DNA from: an uncultured Massilia sp.
GTDB lineage: Bacteria; Pseudomonadota; Gammaproteobacteria; Burkholderiales; Burkholderiaceae_D
Assembly (NCBI RefSeq): GCF_913773735.1
Contig: NZ_CAJYEB010000035.1
Location: forward strand, 186,001 to 250,000
DNA: 64,000 nucleotides
Direction: 5' to 3'
Part shown: one piece after another, positions 34,527 to 48,691 of the stretch
Numbering within the stretch: position 1 is the stretch's first letter
Layout: each line of letters opens with the position of its first letter
Notes under the pieces: model-generated
Told to the model about the DNA's origin: nothing
Databases searched by the model: none
The model's input: the letters and a program-made list of their open reading frames with translations, nothing else
Position numbers and translations under genes: made by a program

Positions 34527-35225
34527 TCAGGCCGCCGCGCCGACCTTGCGCGCGCGGCGGCGCGCGCCGCCGGCCGCCAGGATGCCCAGGCCCAGCAGCG
34601 CCAGCGACCCCGGTTCCGGCACCTGGGCGACCGTGAAGCCCTGCTGCACGCGCCCGATGGTCGCGATGCCCGCCGCGCCGGTGACGTTGATTTCCTTGGT
34701 CACGAACAGGGTGTTGTAGGTCCCGTTGAGCGCGATGTCGAACAGTTCCAGCGACGGATCCTGGGTATCGCACACGAGCACCGAGCAGGACACGAACAGG
34801 GAGCCGACCACGTTGCCGAACGCATCGCGCACCGTCTCGCGGACCGACGCGATCGACAGGCCGGCGAAGGCGCCGTCGAAGCCGAGCGAGATCGCCGAGA
34901 TCCCCGTCGCCGCACTGACCTGGAACGTCAGCGTGGCGGTGTCCATGCTGGCTGGGAAGGCGAAGAAGTTGCTGGTGATGTCGATGCCGGGCAGCGCGCC
35001 GTTCGTCGCCACCTGGATCTGGTTGCAGTTGTTCGGCTGCGACAGGACGCCGGTCTTGGTGATGCTGCAGGTGAAGTTATTGAACGACAGCCCATTGGTC
35101 GTCAGCGTCGACGCCGACGTGATCGGCACCGCTGCCGCCGGCGCGGCGACGAAGACGCCTGCCGTCAGCGCCGCGACGGCGAAGCCCAGGTTGCGAATGC
35201 TCTTGCGAACGTATGCCAGTTTCAT
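34527..35225 (-). CDS. PEP-CTERM surface protein
   Basis: This 232-residue exported protein has a signal peptide to about AAA-VP and a beta-rich middle with four cysteines. It ends in the sorting signal VPEPGSLALLGLGILAAGGARRRARK: PEP motif, hydrophobic helix and basic tail. Exosortase processes such proteins, which are linked to exopolysaccharide export. No exosortase is in the window. A sigma-54 promoter-like site lies about 84 bases upstream of the start codon. Confidence 0.88.
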   Translation of the reverse strand: MKLAYVRKSIRNLGFAVAALTAGVFVAAPAAAVPITSASTLTTNGLSFNNFTCSITKTGVLSQPNNCNQIQVATNGALPGIDITSNFFAFPASMDTATLTFQVSAATGISAISLGFDGAFAGLSIASVRETVRDAFGNVVGSLFVSCSVLVCDTQDPSLELFDIALNGTYNTLFVTKEINVTGAAGIATIGRVQQGFTVAQVPEPGSLALLGLGILAAGGARRRARKVGAAA

Positions 35226-35308
35226 GTCTCTTCCCTTCTTGTGTGGTGAACGAATCTGGAAGGCCACCTTGCTGAATACGGCGACCGTATTTACTGCAAT
35301 CGGTATTG

Positions 35309-35324
35309 AGCATAAACAATGCCA
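35309..35324 (-). promoter_or_regulatory. sigma-54 promoter-like site upstream of PEP-CTERM gene
   Basis: Read on the minus strand it is TGGCAT-TGTTT-ATGCT, with GG and GC exactly 12 bases apart. It deviates from consensus at the last base of TGGCAC and the first of TTGCT. It would give a leader of about 70 bases. Confidence 0.55.
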
Positions 35325-35469
35325 GCTCAACTATTTCCATTCATTTCAATCACTTGGCGCATGAGCGGCCGGAAGAGACTAATTCACTGTCAAATTTTCA
35401 GACAAACCATTATTTACCACGCATGACAACCGGCGGGACATGACGACCGCCATGCCCCGCTCCGACCGC

Positions 35470-36228
35470 TCAGGCGCGTGCCGTGCGGCGGCGGGCGAAG
35501 CCCAGTCCGCCGAGACCGGCCAGCGCCAGCAGGATGCTGGACGGCTCGGGCACCTGGGTGGCGGTGTAGTCGAGCAGCAAGGAGGCGCCGGTCAGCTTGA
35601 GGTCGCCGTCGACCTTCAGGCTGACCAGCAACTGGTCGTCCTGCAGCAGCTTGTCGAGGATTTCCTTGCTGGACACCGTGCCGCTGATGGTGAACGTGCC
35701 GGTCCAGTCGGTCGTCACCGTCGTGGTGTGGGTCGTGGTGTTCGAATAGTAGTAGTCGCAGAAGAAGTAGCAGTCGCTGCCGTCGTAGACGCGCTTGCTG
35801 GCGTCGCTCGTCGCGGACGTGACCGACTGCGCCGTCGCACCGCTGCCCACGAGCAAGCCCGCCAGCGACAGCTGCACGCTTTCCCGTTCGCCGGTGCGCT
35901 GGATGGTCTGGTAGATGTCGACGTCGCGACCGTAGGTGACATTGAAGATACCGCTTTCTACGTAGTAGCCGGTGGACGTCGTCCTGTCGTGCTTCGGCTG
36001 GGACGTCGTCCAGGGGTCGCTGGGGTCGTCGCGGAACGTGAACGAGTACTTCAGGCTGTTGATCGTGTAGTCCGCCGGCAGGAACGCAGTGCCGCTGAAC
36101 GTGGCGTTGTAGGTGCCCGTCGACAGCGCAGTGGCGATCGAGCCGTCCAGCGCGACCGGAGCGGCGATGGCCTGGTTGGACATTGCGCACACGGCGGCCA
36201 GCACTGCAGTACCCAGCAACTTCTTCAT
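35470..36228 (-). CDS. PEP-CTERM surface protein
   Basis: This 252-residue exported protein has a signal peptide ending in AIA-AP and a Thr/Ser/Tyr-rich beta-type body with a CYFFCDYYY segment. It ends in the PEP-CTERM signal VPEPSSILLALAGLGGLGFARRR. The body shows no clear similarity to the neighbouring PEP-CTERM protein. A consensus sigma-54 promoter lies 50 bases upstream. Likely role: surface or matrix protein anchored or released by exosortase. Confidence 0.88.
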   Translation of the reverse strand: MKKLLGTAVLAAVCAMSNQAIAAPVALDGSIATALSTGTYNATFSGTAFLPADYTINSLKYSFTFRDDPSDPWTTSQPKHDRTTSTGYYVESGIFNVTYGRDVDIYQTIQRTGERESVQLSLAGLLVGSGATAQSVTSATSDASKRVYDGSDCYFFCDYYYSNTTTHTTTVTTDWTGTFTISGTVSSKEILDKLLQDDQLLVSLKVDGDLKLTGASLLLDYTATQVPEPSSILLALAGLGGLGFARRRTARA

Positions 36229-36277
36229 GACTTGTCTCTCCCCAATAAGTTAAATGACAACAACTACTTTGATATTT

Positions 36278-36293
36278 AGCAATAGCCGTGCCA
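36278..36293 (-). promoter_or_regulatory. consensus sigma-54 promoter of PEP-CTERM gene
   Basis: On the minus strand it is TGGCACG-GCTA-TTGCT, an exact match to the -24/-12 consensus. The predicted start of transcription is near 36267, about 39 bases before the ATG at 36228. Confidence 0.8.
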
Positions 36294-36492
36294 GGAACAT
36301 AAGTCTTTGTTCTTATTGGAAAATTATTTTTGCAAAGAAATTATTGTAAAGAAATTCGACATTCCTAATAACAAATTATTTTTGGAACCATTCATTGATA
36401 CCGCGGCAGGTTGCGCCCGGTCGGCGATCCGCCGCCGCGAGCGGTTGGGCGGGCTTGCCGCGGCAAGCACAGCGAACGCATCGGACGGCACA
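36294..36492. other. AT-rich gene-free region upstream of the PEP-CTERM promoter
   Basis: This is part of a 314-base gap (36229-36542) between convergent/neighbouring minus genes. Bases 36320-36400 are unusually AT-rich for the window (AAATTATT repeats) and could hold bending or activator sites for the sigma-54 promoter. No gene was seen. Confidence 0.5.
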
Positions 36493-36520
36493 CAAAAAAA
36501 AGCGCACCCGAAGGTGCGCT
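36493..36520 (-). terminator. intrinsic terminator of purL
   Basis: On the minus strand there is an 8-bp stem AGCGCACC/GGTGCGCT with a TTCG tetraloop and a run of eight T (36494-36501 on the complement), 23 bases after the purL stop. Confidence 0.9.
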
Positions 36521-36542
36521 CCCGTGCATCAGGCAGGCCGGA

Positions 36543-39500
36543 TCAACCGACCCACTTGCGCGCATTCTGGAACATGCGCGCCCACGGCGACGCCTCGCCC
36601 CAGCCGTCCGGATGCCACGACATGTTGACGGTGCGCGCGACGCGCTCGGCGTGCGGCATCATTACCGTGAAGCGGCCGTCCGGCGTGGTCACGGCGGTCA
36701 GGCCCTGCGGCGAGCCGTTCGGGTTGAACGGGTAGGCCTCCGTGGCCTGGCCGCGGTTGTCGACGTAGCGCAGCGCCTTCACGACGCTGGCGAGGTCGCC
36801 GGTCTGCGAAAAGTCGGCGTAGCCCTCGCCGTGGGCGATCGCCAGCGGCGCGTGGGTGCCGGCCAGCTCCTGGAAGAAGATCGACGGCGAGTCCAGCACC
36901 TCGACCATGCCGAAGCGCGCCTCGAACTGTTCCGACTTGTTACGGGTGAACTTCGGCCAGGCGTCGGCACCGGGGATGATCGACTTCAGGTTGCTCATCA
37001 TCTGGCAGCCGTTGCAGATGCCCAGGCCGAAGGTGTCGGCGCGGCCGAAGAAGCGCGCGAACGCTTCCTTCAGCTGCGCGTTGAACAGGATGGTCTTGGC
37101 CCAGCCCTCGCCCGCGCCCAGCACGTCGCCGTAGGAGAAACCGCCCACCGCGATCACGCCGTGGAAGTCGTCCAGCTTCGCGCGGCCGGCGATCAGGTCG
37201 CTCATGTGCACGTCGACCGCCCTGAAGCCGGCCTGGTGCAGCGACCATGCCGTCTCGACGTGCGAGTTCACGCCCTGCTCGCGCAGCACGGCCACGCCCG
37301 GACGCGAGCCGGCGGCGATGAACGGCGCGGCGACGTTCACGGTGGTGTCGTGCACCAGCTTCGGCGTCATGCCCGGATCGCTCTCGTCGTCCAGGCGCGC
37401 GTACTCCTGGTCCACGCAGGCGGGGTTGTCGCGCAGGCGCGCGATGCGCCAGCTGGTCTCGCTCCACAGGCGGTGCAGTTCGCTGCGGCGCACGTGGTAG
37501 ATCACCTTGGCGTCGCGGGTGAACTCGACGACGCCGCGGTCGTTGGGCTTGCCGATGATGTGGCTGCAGGCGCCCAGGCCGAAGGAACGCAGCACGTCCA
37601 TCACGGCGCGCTTGTCGTCGGCCCGCACCTGGATCACGGCGCCCAGTTCCTCGTTGAACAGCGCGCGCAGCGTCATCTCGTTGCGGCGCTCGCCGACCTG
37701 GGTGGCCCAGTTCTTGGCGTCGCCGTGATCGGAGGCGTGCTCGCCCTCCATCGCCAGGATGTCGAGGTTGACCGACACGCCGGCGCGGCCGGCGAAGGCC
37801 ATCTCGCACAGCGTGGCGTACAGGCCGCCGTCCGAACGATCGTGGTAGGCCAGCAGCTGGCCGGCGGCGTTGAGCTGCTGGATCGCGGCGAAGAAGGCCT
37901 TCAGGTCGGCCGGCGCGTCGACGTCCGGGGTGTCGTTGCCGAGCTGCTGGGTCACCTGCGCCAGGCTTGATGCGCCCAGGCGGTTCTTGCCGCGGCCCAG
38001 GTCGACCAGGATCAGCGCGGTATCGCCCAGGTCGGTGCGCAGCTGCGGCGTGAGGGTCCTGCGCACGTCGGTGACGGGCGCGAAGGCCGAGACGATCAGC
38101 GACACCGGCGAGACCACGGCCTTGTTCTCGCCGTCCTCGTTCCAGGTGGTGCGCATCGACAGCGAATCCTTGCCGACCGGGATCGACACGCCCAGCGCCG
38201 GGCACAGTTCCATGCCCACGGCCTTCACGGTGTCGTACAGGGCGGCGTCCTGGCCCGGCTGGCCGCAGGCGGCCATCCAGTTGGCCGACAGCTTGATGTC
38301 CGAGATATCGGCGATCGCGCTTGCCGCGATGTTCGTGATCGCCTCGCCCACGGCCATGCGGCCCGAGGCGGCGGCGTCGATGACGGCGACCGGGGTGCGT
38401 TCGCCCATCGCCATCGCCTCGCCCTTGTAGCCCTCGAAGCTCAGCGTGGTGACGGCGCAGTCGGCCACCGGCACCTGCCACGGGCCGACCATCTGGTCGC
38501 GCACGGTCATCGCGCCGACGCTGCGGTCGCCGATGGTGATCAGGAAGGACTTGTCGGCGACGGTCGGCAGCAGCAGCACGCGGCGCGCCACGTCGGCGAG
38601 GTCCAGGCCGGTCACGTCCACCGGCCGGAAGGCGTGCGCGACGTGTTCGACGTTGCGGTGCATCTTGGGCGGCTTGCCCAGCAGGACGTCCATCGGCATG
38701 TCGACCGGCGCCGTGTCGGTCAGCCCGTCGACCAGGCGCAGCTGGCGTTCCTCGGTGGCCACGCCCACGGCCGCGAACGGGCAGCGCTCGCGCTCGCAGA
38801 TGGCGGCGAAGCGGGCCAGGTCGCCCGGCGCGATCGCCAGCACGTAGCGTTCCTGCGATTCGTTCGACCAGATCTCCCGGGGCGACATGCCGCTTTCTTC
38901 CAGCGGCACCTTGCGCAGGTCGAAGGTGGCGCCGCGGCCGGCGTCGTTGGTGATTTCCGGGAAGGCGTTCGACAGGCCGCCCGCGCCCACGTCGTGGATC
39001 GAGATGATCGGGTTGCCCGCGCCCAGCTGCCAGCAGGCGTTGATCACTTCCTGGGCGCGCCGTTCCATTTCCGGATTGCCGCGCTGGACCGAGTCGAAGT
39101 CCAGGTCGGCCGTGTTGGTGCCGGTGGCCATCGAGGACGCGGCCGCGCCGGCCATGCCGATGCGCATGCCCGGACCGCCCAGCTGGATCAGCAGGCTGCC
39201 GGCCGGGATGTCGTTCTTGTGGGTGTGCTCGGCGGAGATGTTGCCGATGCCGCCCGCGATCATGATCGGCTTGTGGTAACCGTACACGGTGTCGGCGCCG
39301 ATCGCGGTCCGGCCCACGTTCTGCTCGTAGGTGCGGAAGTAGCCACCCAGGTTCGGACGGCCGAATTCGTTGTTGAAGGCGGCGCCGCCCAACGGGCCGT
39401 CGACCATGATCTGCAGCGCCGAAGCGATGCGCTCCGGCTTGCCGTACACCTTGTCGGCGCCGGCCTTGCCCGCGTCGCTGACGTTGGCGGCGTTTTCCCA

Positions 39501-40583
39501 CGGCTGGACGAAGCCCGGGATCATCAGGTTCGACACGGTGAAGCCGGTCAGGCCGGCCTTCGGCTTGGCGCCGCGGCCGGTCGCGCCCTCGTCGCGGATC
39601 TCGCCGCCGGCGCCCGTGGAGGCGCCCGGGAACGGCGAGATGGCGGTCGGGTGGTTGTGCGTCTCGACCTTCATCAGCGTGTGCGTGAGCTGGCTGACGG
39701 GCTGGTATTCCTGGCTGTCCGCCTGCGGGAAGAAGCGCACGGCCTCGGCGCCTTCCATGATGGCCGAGTTGTCGCTGTAGGCGACGATCGTGCCCTTCGG
39801 CTGCAGCTGGTGGGTGTTCTTGATCATCTGGAACAGCGAGCGTTCCTGGCGGACGCCGTCGATCGTCCATTCCGCATTGAAGATCTTGTGGCGGCAGTGT
39901 TCGCTGTTGGCCTGCGCGAACATCATCAGCTCGACGTCGGTCGGGTTGCGCCGCGCCTTGCCGAACGCGTCGAACAGGTAGTCGATCTCGTCCTCGGCCA
40001 GGGCCAGGCCCATCTCCACGTTCGCGTCCACCAGCGCCTGGCGGCCGCGGCCCACCACGTCGATGGCGGCCAGCGGGCGGCCTTCGAGGTCGGTGAACAG
40101 CGCCTGCGCTTCGTCGGCGCTGCGCAGCACGGTCTCGGTCATGCGGTCATGCAGCAGGCCGGCGACGGCCTCCAGCGCGGCGCTGTCCAGCTTCTTGGGC
40201 GCCTTGATGGCGGTGCCCAGGATGCCGCTCTTGAGCACGACCTTGAAGGCCACGCCGCGCTCGATGCGGTGGACGTGGGCCATGCCGCAGTTGTGCGCGA
40301 TGTCGGTGGCCTTCGAGGCCCACGGCGAGATCGTGCCCACGCGCGGGATCACGAAGAACTCCTCGGTCACGCCCTCGTACTGCGTTTCCGGCACGGGCTC
40401 GCCATAGGTGAGCATGGCGGCCAGGCGTTCGGTGTCCGCGGTGGACAGCGGCGCGCCGGTATCGATGAAGTGGTAGTAGCGAGCGGACACGGCGGCGATC
40501 GTCGGGGCGACGGCTTGCAACTGGGTCAGGAGGCGTTGGCTACGGAAGGCGGAGAGGGCGTTGGAACCCGGCAGAATCAACAT
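36543..40583 (-). CDS. purL: phosphoribosylformylglycinamidine synthase
   Basis: This is a 1346-residue single-chain (large) PurL of de novo purine synthesis, which makes FGAM from FGAR, ATP and glutamine. The order is an N-terminal PurS-like part ([11 protein letters not shown]), two AIR-synthase-like ATP domains ([18 protein letters not shown] segment [15 protein letters not shown]-like [12 protein letters not shown]) and a C-terminal class I glutaminase ([12 protein letters not shown] nucleophile Cys, and HGEGYADF for His/Glu). It stands alone. The start was chosen at the ATG that gives the family N-terminus. Confidence 0.97.
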   Translation of the reverse strand: MLILPGSNALSAFRSQRLLTQLQAVAPTIAAVSARYYHFIDTGAPLSTADTERLAAMLTYGEPVPETQYEGVTEEFFVIPRVGTISPWASKATDIAHNCGMAHVHRIERGVAFKVVLKSGILGTAIKAPKKLDSAALEAVAGLLHDRMTETVLRSADEAQALFTDLEGRPLAAIDVVGRGRQALVDANVEMGLALAEDEIDYLFDAFGKARRNPTDVELMMFAQANSEHCRHKIFNAEWTIDGVRQERSLFQMIKNTHQLQPKGTIVAYSDNSAIMEGAEAVRFFPQADSQEYQPVSQLTHTLMKVETHNHPTAISPFPGASTGAGGEIRDEGATGRGAKPKAGLTGFTVSNLMIPGFVQPWENAANVSDAGKAGADKVYGKPERIASALQIMVDGPLGGAAFNNEFGRPNLGGYFRTYEQNVGRTAIGADTVYGYHKPIMIAGGIGNISAEHTHKNDIPAGSLLIQLGGPGMRIGMAGAAASSMATGTNTADLDFDSVQRGNPEMERRAQEVINACWQLGAGNPIISIHDVGAGGLSNAFPEITNDAGRGATFDLRKVPLEESGMSPREIWSNESQERYVLAIAPGDLARFAAICERERCPFAAVGVATEERQLRLVDGLTDTAPVDMPMDVLLGKPPKMHRNVEHVAHAFRPVDVTGLDLADVARRVLLLPTVADKSFLITIGDRSVGAMTVRDQMVGPWQVPVADCAVTTLSFEGYKGEAMAMGERTPVAVIDAAASGRMAVGEAITNIAASAIADISDIKLSANWMAACGQPGQDAALYDTVKAVGMELCPALGVSIPVGKDSLSMRTTWNEDGENKAVVSPVSLIVSAFAPVTDVRRTLTPQLRTDLGDTALILVDLGRGKNRLGASSLAQVTQQLGNDTPDVDAPADLKAFFAAIQQLNAAGQLLAYHDRSDGGLYATLCEMAFAGRAGVSVNLDILAMEGEHASDHGDAKNWATQVGERRNEMTLRALFNEELGAVIQVRADDKRAVMDVLRSFGLGACSHIIGKPNDRGVVEFTRDAKVIYHVRRSELHRLWSETSWRIARLRDNPACVDQEYARLDDESDPGMTPKLVHDTTVNVAAPFIAAGSRPGVAVLREQGVNSHVETAWSLHQAGFRAVDVHMSDLIAGRAKLDDFHGVIAVGGFSYGDVLGAGEGWAKTILFNAQLKEAFARFFGRADTFGLGICNGCQMMSNLKSIIPGADAWPKFTRNKSEQFEARFGMVEVLDSPSIFFQELAGTHAPLAIAHGEGYADFSQTGDLASVVKALRYVDNRGQATEAYPFNPNGSPQGLTAVTTPDGRFTVMMPHAERVARTVNMSWHPDGWGEASPWARMFQNARKWVG

Positions 40584-40805
40584 GGCTTTGTCAGTCCGTC
40601 GATGCAGCGTGGCTGCGGGTGAAAGATAGCCCGGTATTATACAGCCTCGGCCCCTCCCCCCGCAGGTGTAAATCCGGGCAAGTTTGCCCGAAACGCATGC
40701 CTCCCTCCGTGCAACGTTGCCAGGGCGGCAAGTCCGGGGTATCGTAGTGGCATCATTCGCGGCAGGATCCGCGGTAACATCGGGCGCTGGGACAGGACGA
40801 CGACG

Positions 40806-42476
40806 ATGCAAGACAACACGCAACAGAATAGCCAACTGCATAGCCAGCTGACGGTGCTGGTGGTCGACCCGAATCCCGGGATCCGCGCCAACCTGCAGAA
40901 CATGCTCAACCAGTCGGGGGTCTCGCGCATCGAGTCCGCCGTCAACGCCAGCACGGCCGTCAAGCAGCTCGCGCGCAAGGGATACGACATCATCCTGTGC
41001 GAGTACGATCTCGGCGGCACGGGCGCCGGCGCCGGCCAGGACGGCCAGCAGCTGCTGGAAGACCTGCGCCACCACGGGCTGATCCCGCCCTGGGCCATCT
41101 TCATCATGCTGACGTCGGAAGCGGCCTACGGCAAGGTGGTCAGCGCGGCCGAGCTCACGCCCACCGACTACGTGCTCAAGCCCTTCACGGCCGGGGTGCT
41201 CAACGAGCGCATCCGCCGCGCGCTGGCGCGCCGCGCCGCCCTGCTGCCGGTCCACCAGCTGGCGGCGGCGGGCCAGGTGCGCGAGGCGATCCGCGCCTGC
41301 GCCGACGGCGCCGCGGCCCAGCCGCGCTACGCCCAGGACTTCGTCCGCCTGCGCGCCGAACTGCACGTGTCGATCCGCGAATACGCCCAGGCCGAGGCGC
41401 TGTACCTGCAGGTGCTGGCCGCCCATCCGCTGGGCTGGGCCCGGCTCGGCCTGGCGCGCGCGCTGCGCGCCCAGGGCCGCGTCGACGACGCGGTGGCGCG
41501 CCTGCAGGAGCTGGTGGCCGACAACCCGCGCCTGATGGCGGCCTACGACCTGCTGGCGCGCTGCCTGGAGGAGCGCGGCGACGCCGCCGCGGCCCAGAAG
41601 ACGCTGGAAGACGCCGTCGCCATCTCGCCGTACATGGTGCGGCGCCTGCGCAAGCTGGGCGAGATCGCCCTGGAAACCGGCGACGCGGCCGCCGCCGAGC
41701 GTTCGCTGCGCCAGGTGGTGCAGCGCTCGCGCTATTCCGAGTTCCGCAATCCCGAGGACCACGTGCGCCTGGTCGAGGCGCTGGTGCGCAAGGGCGATCC
41801 GGCCGGCGCCGCCAACGTGGTGCGCGACCTCGAGCGCTCGCTGCGCGGCACGCCGGCGGCCGACGCCTGCATCGCCATCGCCGCCTCGCTGCTGCAGGAT
41901 GCCGCCGGCAACCGCGGCGGCGCCGTGCAGGAACTCCGGTCGGCGCTGGGCGCGATGCGCGCCGGCGGCGAGCTGTCCTCGTCCATGCGCATCAGCCTCG
42001 CGCAATCGCTGGTCGAGCACCGGCTCGACCAGGAGGCGTCCGACGTCATGATGGGCGCGCTGGGCGGTGCCGGTGCCGCGAGCGGCGACGGCGGCGTGTC
42101 GGCCGCGCAGGCGCTGGACGTGTTCGTCAGGGCGGGCCGGCAGGACCTGGCCGACGGCATGGGCAAGCAGTTGCGCGCCCAGGCCCAGATCCTGCTCGGC
42201 GTGGCCGACGAGAAGCGCAACATGGGCGACGTGCGCGGCGCGGTGCAGACGCTGCTGGACGCGCTGCGCATGGCGCCGAACAACCTGCAGGTGATGATCG
42301 CGGTCGCCGGCGGCGTGCTGCGCCAGATCATGGAGATGGGCTGGGACGAGGCGCTGGCGACGCTGTCTGCCGAACAGCTGGACCACATCCGCACGCTCGA
42401 TCCGGCGCACCCGCGCCTGCAGGCGCTCGATGCGGAGTTCGCGGCGGCCAAGCGCAAGTACGGGATCTCGACGTAG
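40806..42476 (+). CDS. atypical response regulator with TPR-type repeats
   Basis: This 556-residue protein has an N-terminal receiver domain (about 16-150): VLVVDPNPG acidic site, then ILCEYDLGG with glutamate where the phosphorylated aspartate normally lies, LTSEA and YVLKPF with the conserved lysine. The rest is made of TPR-like helical repeats (about 165-520) for protein binding, with no DNA-binding or enzymatic output. The E at the phospho-site suggests a constitutively active or phosphorylation-independent form. It is divergent from purL. A putative scaffold role is inferred. Confidence 0.85.
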   Translation: MQDNTQQNSQLHSQLTVLVVDPNPGIRANLQNMLNQSGVSRIESAVNASTAVKQLARKGYDIILCEYDLGGTGAGAGQDGQQLLEDLRHHGLIPPWAIFIMLTSEAAYGKVVSAAELTPTDYVLKPFTAGVLNERIRRALARRAALLPVHQLAAAGQVREAIRACADGAAAQPRYAQDFVRLRAELHVSIREYAQAEALYLQVLAAHPLGWARLGLARALRAQGRVDDAVARLQELVADNPRLMAAYDLLARCLEERGDAAAAQKTLEDAVAISPYMVRRLRKLGEIALETGDAAAAERSLRQVVQRSRYSEFRNPEDHVRLVEALVRKGDPAGAANVVRDLERSLRGTPAADACIAIAASLLQDAAGNRGGAVQELRSALGAMRAGGELSSSMRISLAQSLVEHRLDQEASDVMMGALGGAGAASGDGGVSAAQALDVFVRAGRQDLADGMGKQLRAQAQILLGVADEKRNMGDVRGAVQTLLDALRMAPNNLQVMIAVAGGVLRQIMEMGWDEALATLSAEQLDHIRTLDPAHPRLQALDAEFAAAKRKYGIST

Positions 42477-42489
42477 GGGCGTACCCGGC

Positions 42490-42682
42490 AGGGGTCGGCG
42501 CCCGGCAGGGGTCGGAGCCCGGCAGGGGTCGGAGCCCGGCAAGGGTCGGAGCCCGGCAAGGGTCGGAGCCCGGTGTCGCGGGTGGGCTCCGACCCCGGTT
42601 TGCCGCCTGCGGCTTCGACGACCTGCCTGGCTGTGCGAACATCGGGGTCGGAGCCCAACCGGGTGAACCGGGCTCCGACCCC
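42490..42682. repeat. 17-bp tandem array and GGGGTCGGAGCCC hairpin
   Basis: Five 17-bp units (AGGGGTCGGAGCCCGGC with small changes) start at 42490, 42507, 42524, 42541 and 42558. GACCCCGGTTTG, shared with the 20870 repeat, follows at 42591-42602. A 13-bp perfect inverted repeat GGGGTCGGAGCCC (42644-42656) with GGGCTCCGACCCC (42670-42682) ends the region between convergent genes. Confidence 0.85.
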
Positions 42683-42690
42683 TAGGGGCC

Positions 42691-46308
<3,618 letters not shown>

Positions 46309-46410
46309 GCGTATCCCATCCAGAAGTGAGGCAAGAAGCGTATTCTAGTCGTGCGGCGCGAAAAATTTGCGAGAATGACCGGTCCGGCGCGCGCCCCCTT
46401 CGGAGTCACC

Positions 46411-47904
46411 ATGGATACCCTGCTCTATACCGTCGCCCAGGTCCGCGCCATCGAGCGGGCGGCGGCGGGCCGGCTCGAACCCGGCGAATTGATGCGGCGC
46501 GCCGGCGAAGCGGCGTCGGCCTATGCGCTGGAACTGCTCGGCGGCCTGCCCACCGGCATCGTGCTGGTGCTGGCCGGTCCCGGCAACAACGGCGGCGACG
46601 CGCTCGAGGTCGCCGCCAACCTGGCCAACCTCGGCGCCCGGGTGGAGGTCGTGCACCTGCCCGGCGCCGCCCCGTCGTTCGAGACGCAGCGCGCGCTGGC
46701 GCGGGCCCAGGCCAGCCGCGCGCGCTTCGTGCCGGCTTTCACGGCCGGGCGCCAGCACTGCCTCGTCGTCGACGGCCTGTTCGGCATCGGCCTGGCACGC
46801 CCGCTGGCGGGCCGGGCCCGCGCGCTGGCCGGCCAAGTGTCGGGCATGGCCTGCGCGGTGCTGGCGCTGGACGTGCCCAGCGGCCTGGACGCCGACACCG
46901 GCGCCGTCGTCGGCCCGGATGGCGTCGCCGTGCGCGCCACGCACACGATCACCTTCCTGGGCAACAAGCCGGGCCTGCACACCGGCGACGGCTGCGACCA
47001 TGCCGGCCGCGTGCACGTCGACCGCCTCGGCACCGAGGGATTGCACGACGAGACCGCGCAGGCGCGCCTGAACGGCACGCCGCTGTTCGGCCCGCTGCTG
47101 GCGCCGCGCCGGCGCAATACGCACAAGGGCAGCTTCGGCGACGTGGCCGTGCTGGGCGGCGCGCGCGGCATGGCCGGCGCGGCGATGCTGGCCACGCGCG
47201 CGGCGCTCTTCGCCGGCGCCGGGCGCGTGTTCGCGGCGGCGCTGGAGCCGGGCCTGGGCGTCGATCCGCTGCAGCCGGAGATCATGGTGCGCGACGCCGC
47301 CGGCTTCGCCTTCGCCGGCCGCACGGTGGTGGCCGGGCCCGGCCTGGGCGACTCCTCGGTGGCCGCCGGCCTGCTGGCCAGGGTCATCGACACGGACGGT
47401 CCGCTGCTGCTCGACGCCGACGCGCTGAACCTGGCCGCCGCCAGCGCCGACCTGCAGCAGCGCGTGCGCGGGCGCGCCGGCCCGGTCGTCGTCACGCCGC
47501 ACCCGCTGGAGGCGGCGCGCCTGCTGGGCGTCACCGCCGCCATCGTGCAGGCCGACCGCCTCGAGCATGCGCGCGAGCTGGCCGCGCGGCTGGACGCGGT
47601 GGTGATCCTGAAGGGGGCCGGCAGCGTGGTCGCGCGGCCGGATGGCGAGGTGGCGCTCAATACCACCGGCAATCCGGGCCTGGCGAGCGGCGGCACCGGC
47701 GACGTGCTGGCCGGCCTGTGCGGCGCCCTGCTCGCCCAGGGCTGGCCCGCATGGGAAGCCGCGCTGGGCGGCGCCTGGCTGCACGGCGCCGCGGCCGACC
47801 GGCTGGTGGACGGCGGCATCGGCCCGATCGGGCTGACGGCGGGCGAGCTGCCGCGGGCGATCCGCGCGGAACTGAACGCGCTGGCGCAGCAGCGCGCGTC
47901 CTGA
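46411..47904 (+). CDS. nnr: bifunctional NAD(P)H-hydrate epimerase/dehydratase
   Basis: This is a 497-residue repair enzyme for hydrated NAD(P)H. The N-terminal epimerase part has GPGNNGGDALEVA and DVPSGLDADTG. The C-terminal dehydratase (ribokinase-like) has HKGSFGDVAVLGG, TPHPLEAARLLG and NTTGNPGLASGGTGDVLAG. The start was chosen at the ATG after CGGAG; upstream in-frame starts add a non-family extension. Confidence 0.93.
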   Translation: MDTLLYTVAQVRAIERAAAGRLEPGELMRRAGEAASAYALELLGGLPTGIVLVLAGPGNNGGDALEVAANLANLGARVEVVHLPGAAPSFETQRALARAQASRARFVPAFTAGRQHCLVVDGLFGIGLARPLAGRARALAGQVSGMACAVLALDVPSGLDADTGAVVGPDGVAVRATHTITFLGNKPGLHTGDGCDHAGRVHVDRLGTEGLHDETAQARLNGTPLFGPLLAPRRRNTHKGSFGDVAVLGGARGMAGAAMLATRAALFAGAGRVFAAALEPGLGVDPLQPEIMVRDAAGFAFAGRTVVAGPGLGDSSVAAGLLARVIDTDGPLLLDADALNLAAASADLQQRVRGRAGPVVVTPHPLEAARLLGVTAAIVQADRLEHARELAARLDAVVILKGAGSVVARPDGEVALNTTGNPGLASGGTGDVLAGLCGALLAQGWPAWEAALGGAWLHGAAADRLVDGGIGPIGLTAGELPRAIRAELNALAQQRAS

Positions 47905-47953
47905 GCGCCGTGGGTGGGCGCGTGGCCGGCCTGGCTGGCGGCCGGCGTCGCGG

Positions 47954-48691
47954 CTAGCCCGGCACGCCGTGGCGGTCGACCAGGCGGCCGGCCGCGATGG
48001 TGAGCGTGCGGCCGCAGCGCGCCGCCATCGCCGGATCGTGCGTGACCAGCACGAGGGTCGAGCCGCGTTCGCGGTTCAGTTCGAACATCAGCTGCGTGAC
48101 GGCCTCGCCGGTGGCGGCGTCGAGGCTGCCGGTCGGCTCGTCGGCGAACAGCAGCGGCGGCTCGGTGACGAAGGCGCGCGCCAGCGCCACGCGCTGCTGC
48201 TCGCCGCCGGACAGGTACTTGGGATAGTGATGCAGGCGGCCGGACAGCCCCACCCGGCCCAGCATCGCCTGCGCCTTGGCGCGCGCCTCGCCGTCGCCGC
48301 GCAGTTCGAGCGGCAGCATCACGTTTTCCAGCGCGCTCAGGTGCGCCAGCAGCTGGAACGACTGGAACACGAAGCCCAGCTTGGCCTTGCGGAAGGCGGC
48401 GCGGCCATCCTCGTCGAGGGCGAAGATGTCGGTGCCGTCCAGCAGCACCTTGCCGGTCGACGGCGTGTCCAGGCCGGCCAGCAGGCCGAGCAGCGTCGAC
48501 TTGCCGGAGCCGGAGGCGCCGACGAGGGCGAGCGTCTCGGCCGGTTGCACGGTAAAATCCACCTCGTGCAGGATGGTGAGTTCGCCGCTGGCGTCCGCCA
48601 CCCGCTTCGACAGGCCGATCACGTCGATCGCCGGCCTGCGACCGCCCGCCGCGGTCGATTCGTCTTTGGAAGCCTCGGGATTATCACGCAT
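47954..48691 (-). CDS. ybbA: ABC transporter ATP-binding protein (YbbA-like)
   Basis: This is a 245-residue LolD/MacB-type ATPase. It has Walker A GASGSGKST, the Q-loop FVFQSF, the signature LSGGEQQRVALARA, Walker B LLFADEPTGSLD and the H-loop THD. As in E. coli, it is divergent from tesA, but no ybbP-like permease gene follows. The start ATG (48689-48691 complement) overlaps the tesA ATG on the other strand. A TTG at 48712 is an alternative start. No ribosome site is clear. Confidence 0.9.
   Translation of the reverse strand: MRDNPEASKDESTAAGGRRPAIDVIGLSKRVADASGELTILHEVDFTVQPAETLALVGASGSGKSTLLGLLAGLDTPSTGKVLLDGTDIFALDEDGRAAFRKAKLGFVFQSFQLLAHLSALENVMLPLELRGDGEARAKAQAMLGRVGLSGRLHHYPKYLSGGEQQRVALARAFVTEPPLLFADEPTGSLDAATGEAVTQLMFELNRERGSTLVLVTHDPAMAARCGRTLTIAAGRLVDRHGVPG

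Noticed and set aside
36543..42542. A single minus-strand frame of about 2000 codons reading through purL upstream across the response regulator
   Set aside because: Only the part from 40583 is PurL. The upstream part is antisense to the response regulator and does not match any family.
42490..42574. CRISPR-like array
   Set aside because: The 17-bp units are contiguous with no spacers, and no cas genes are present.
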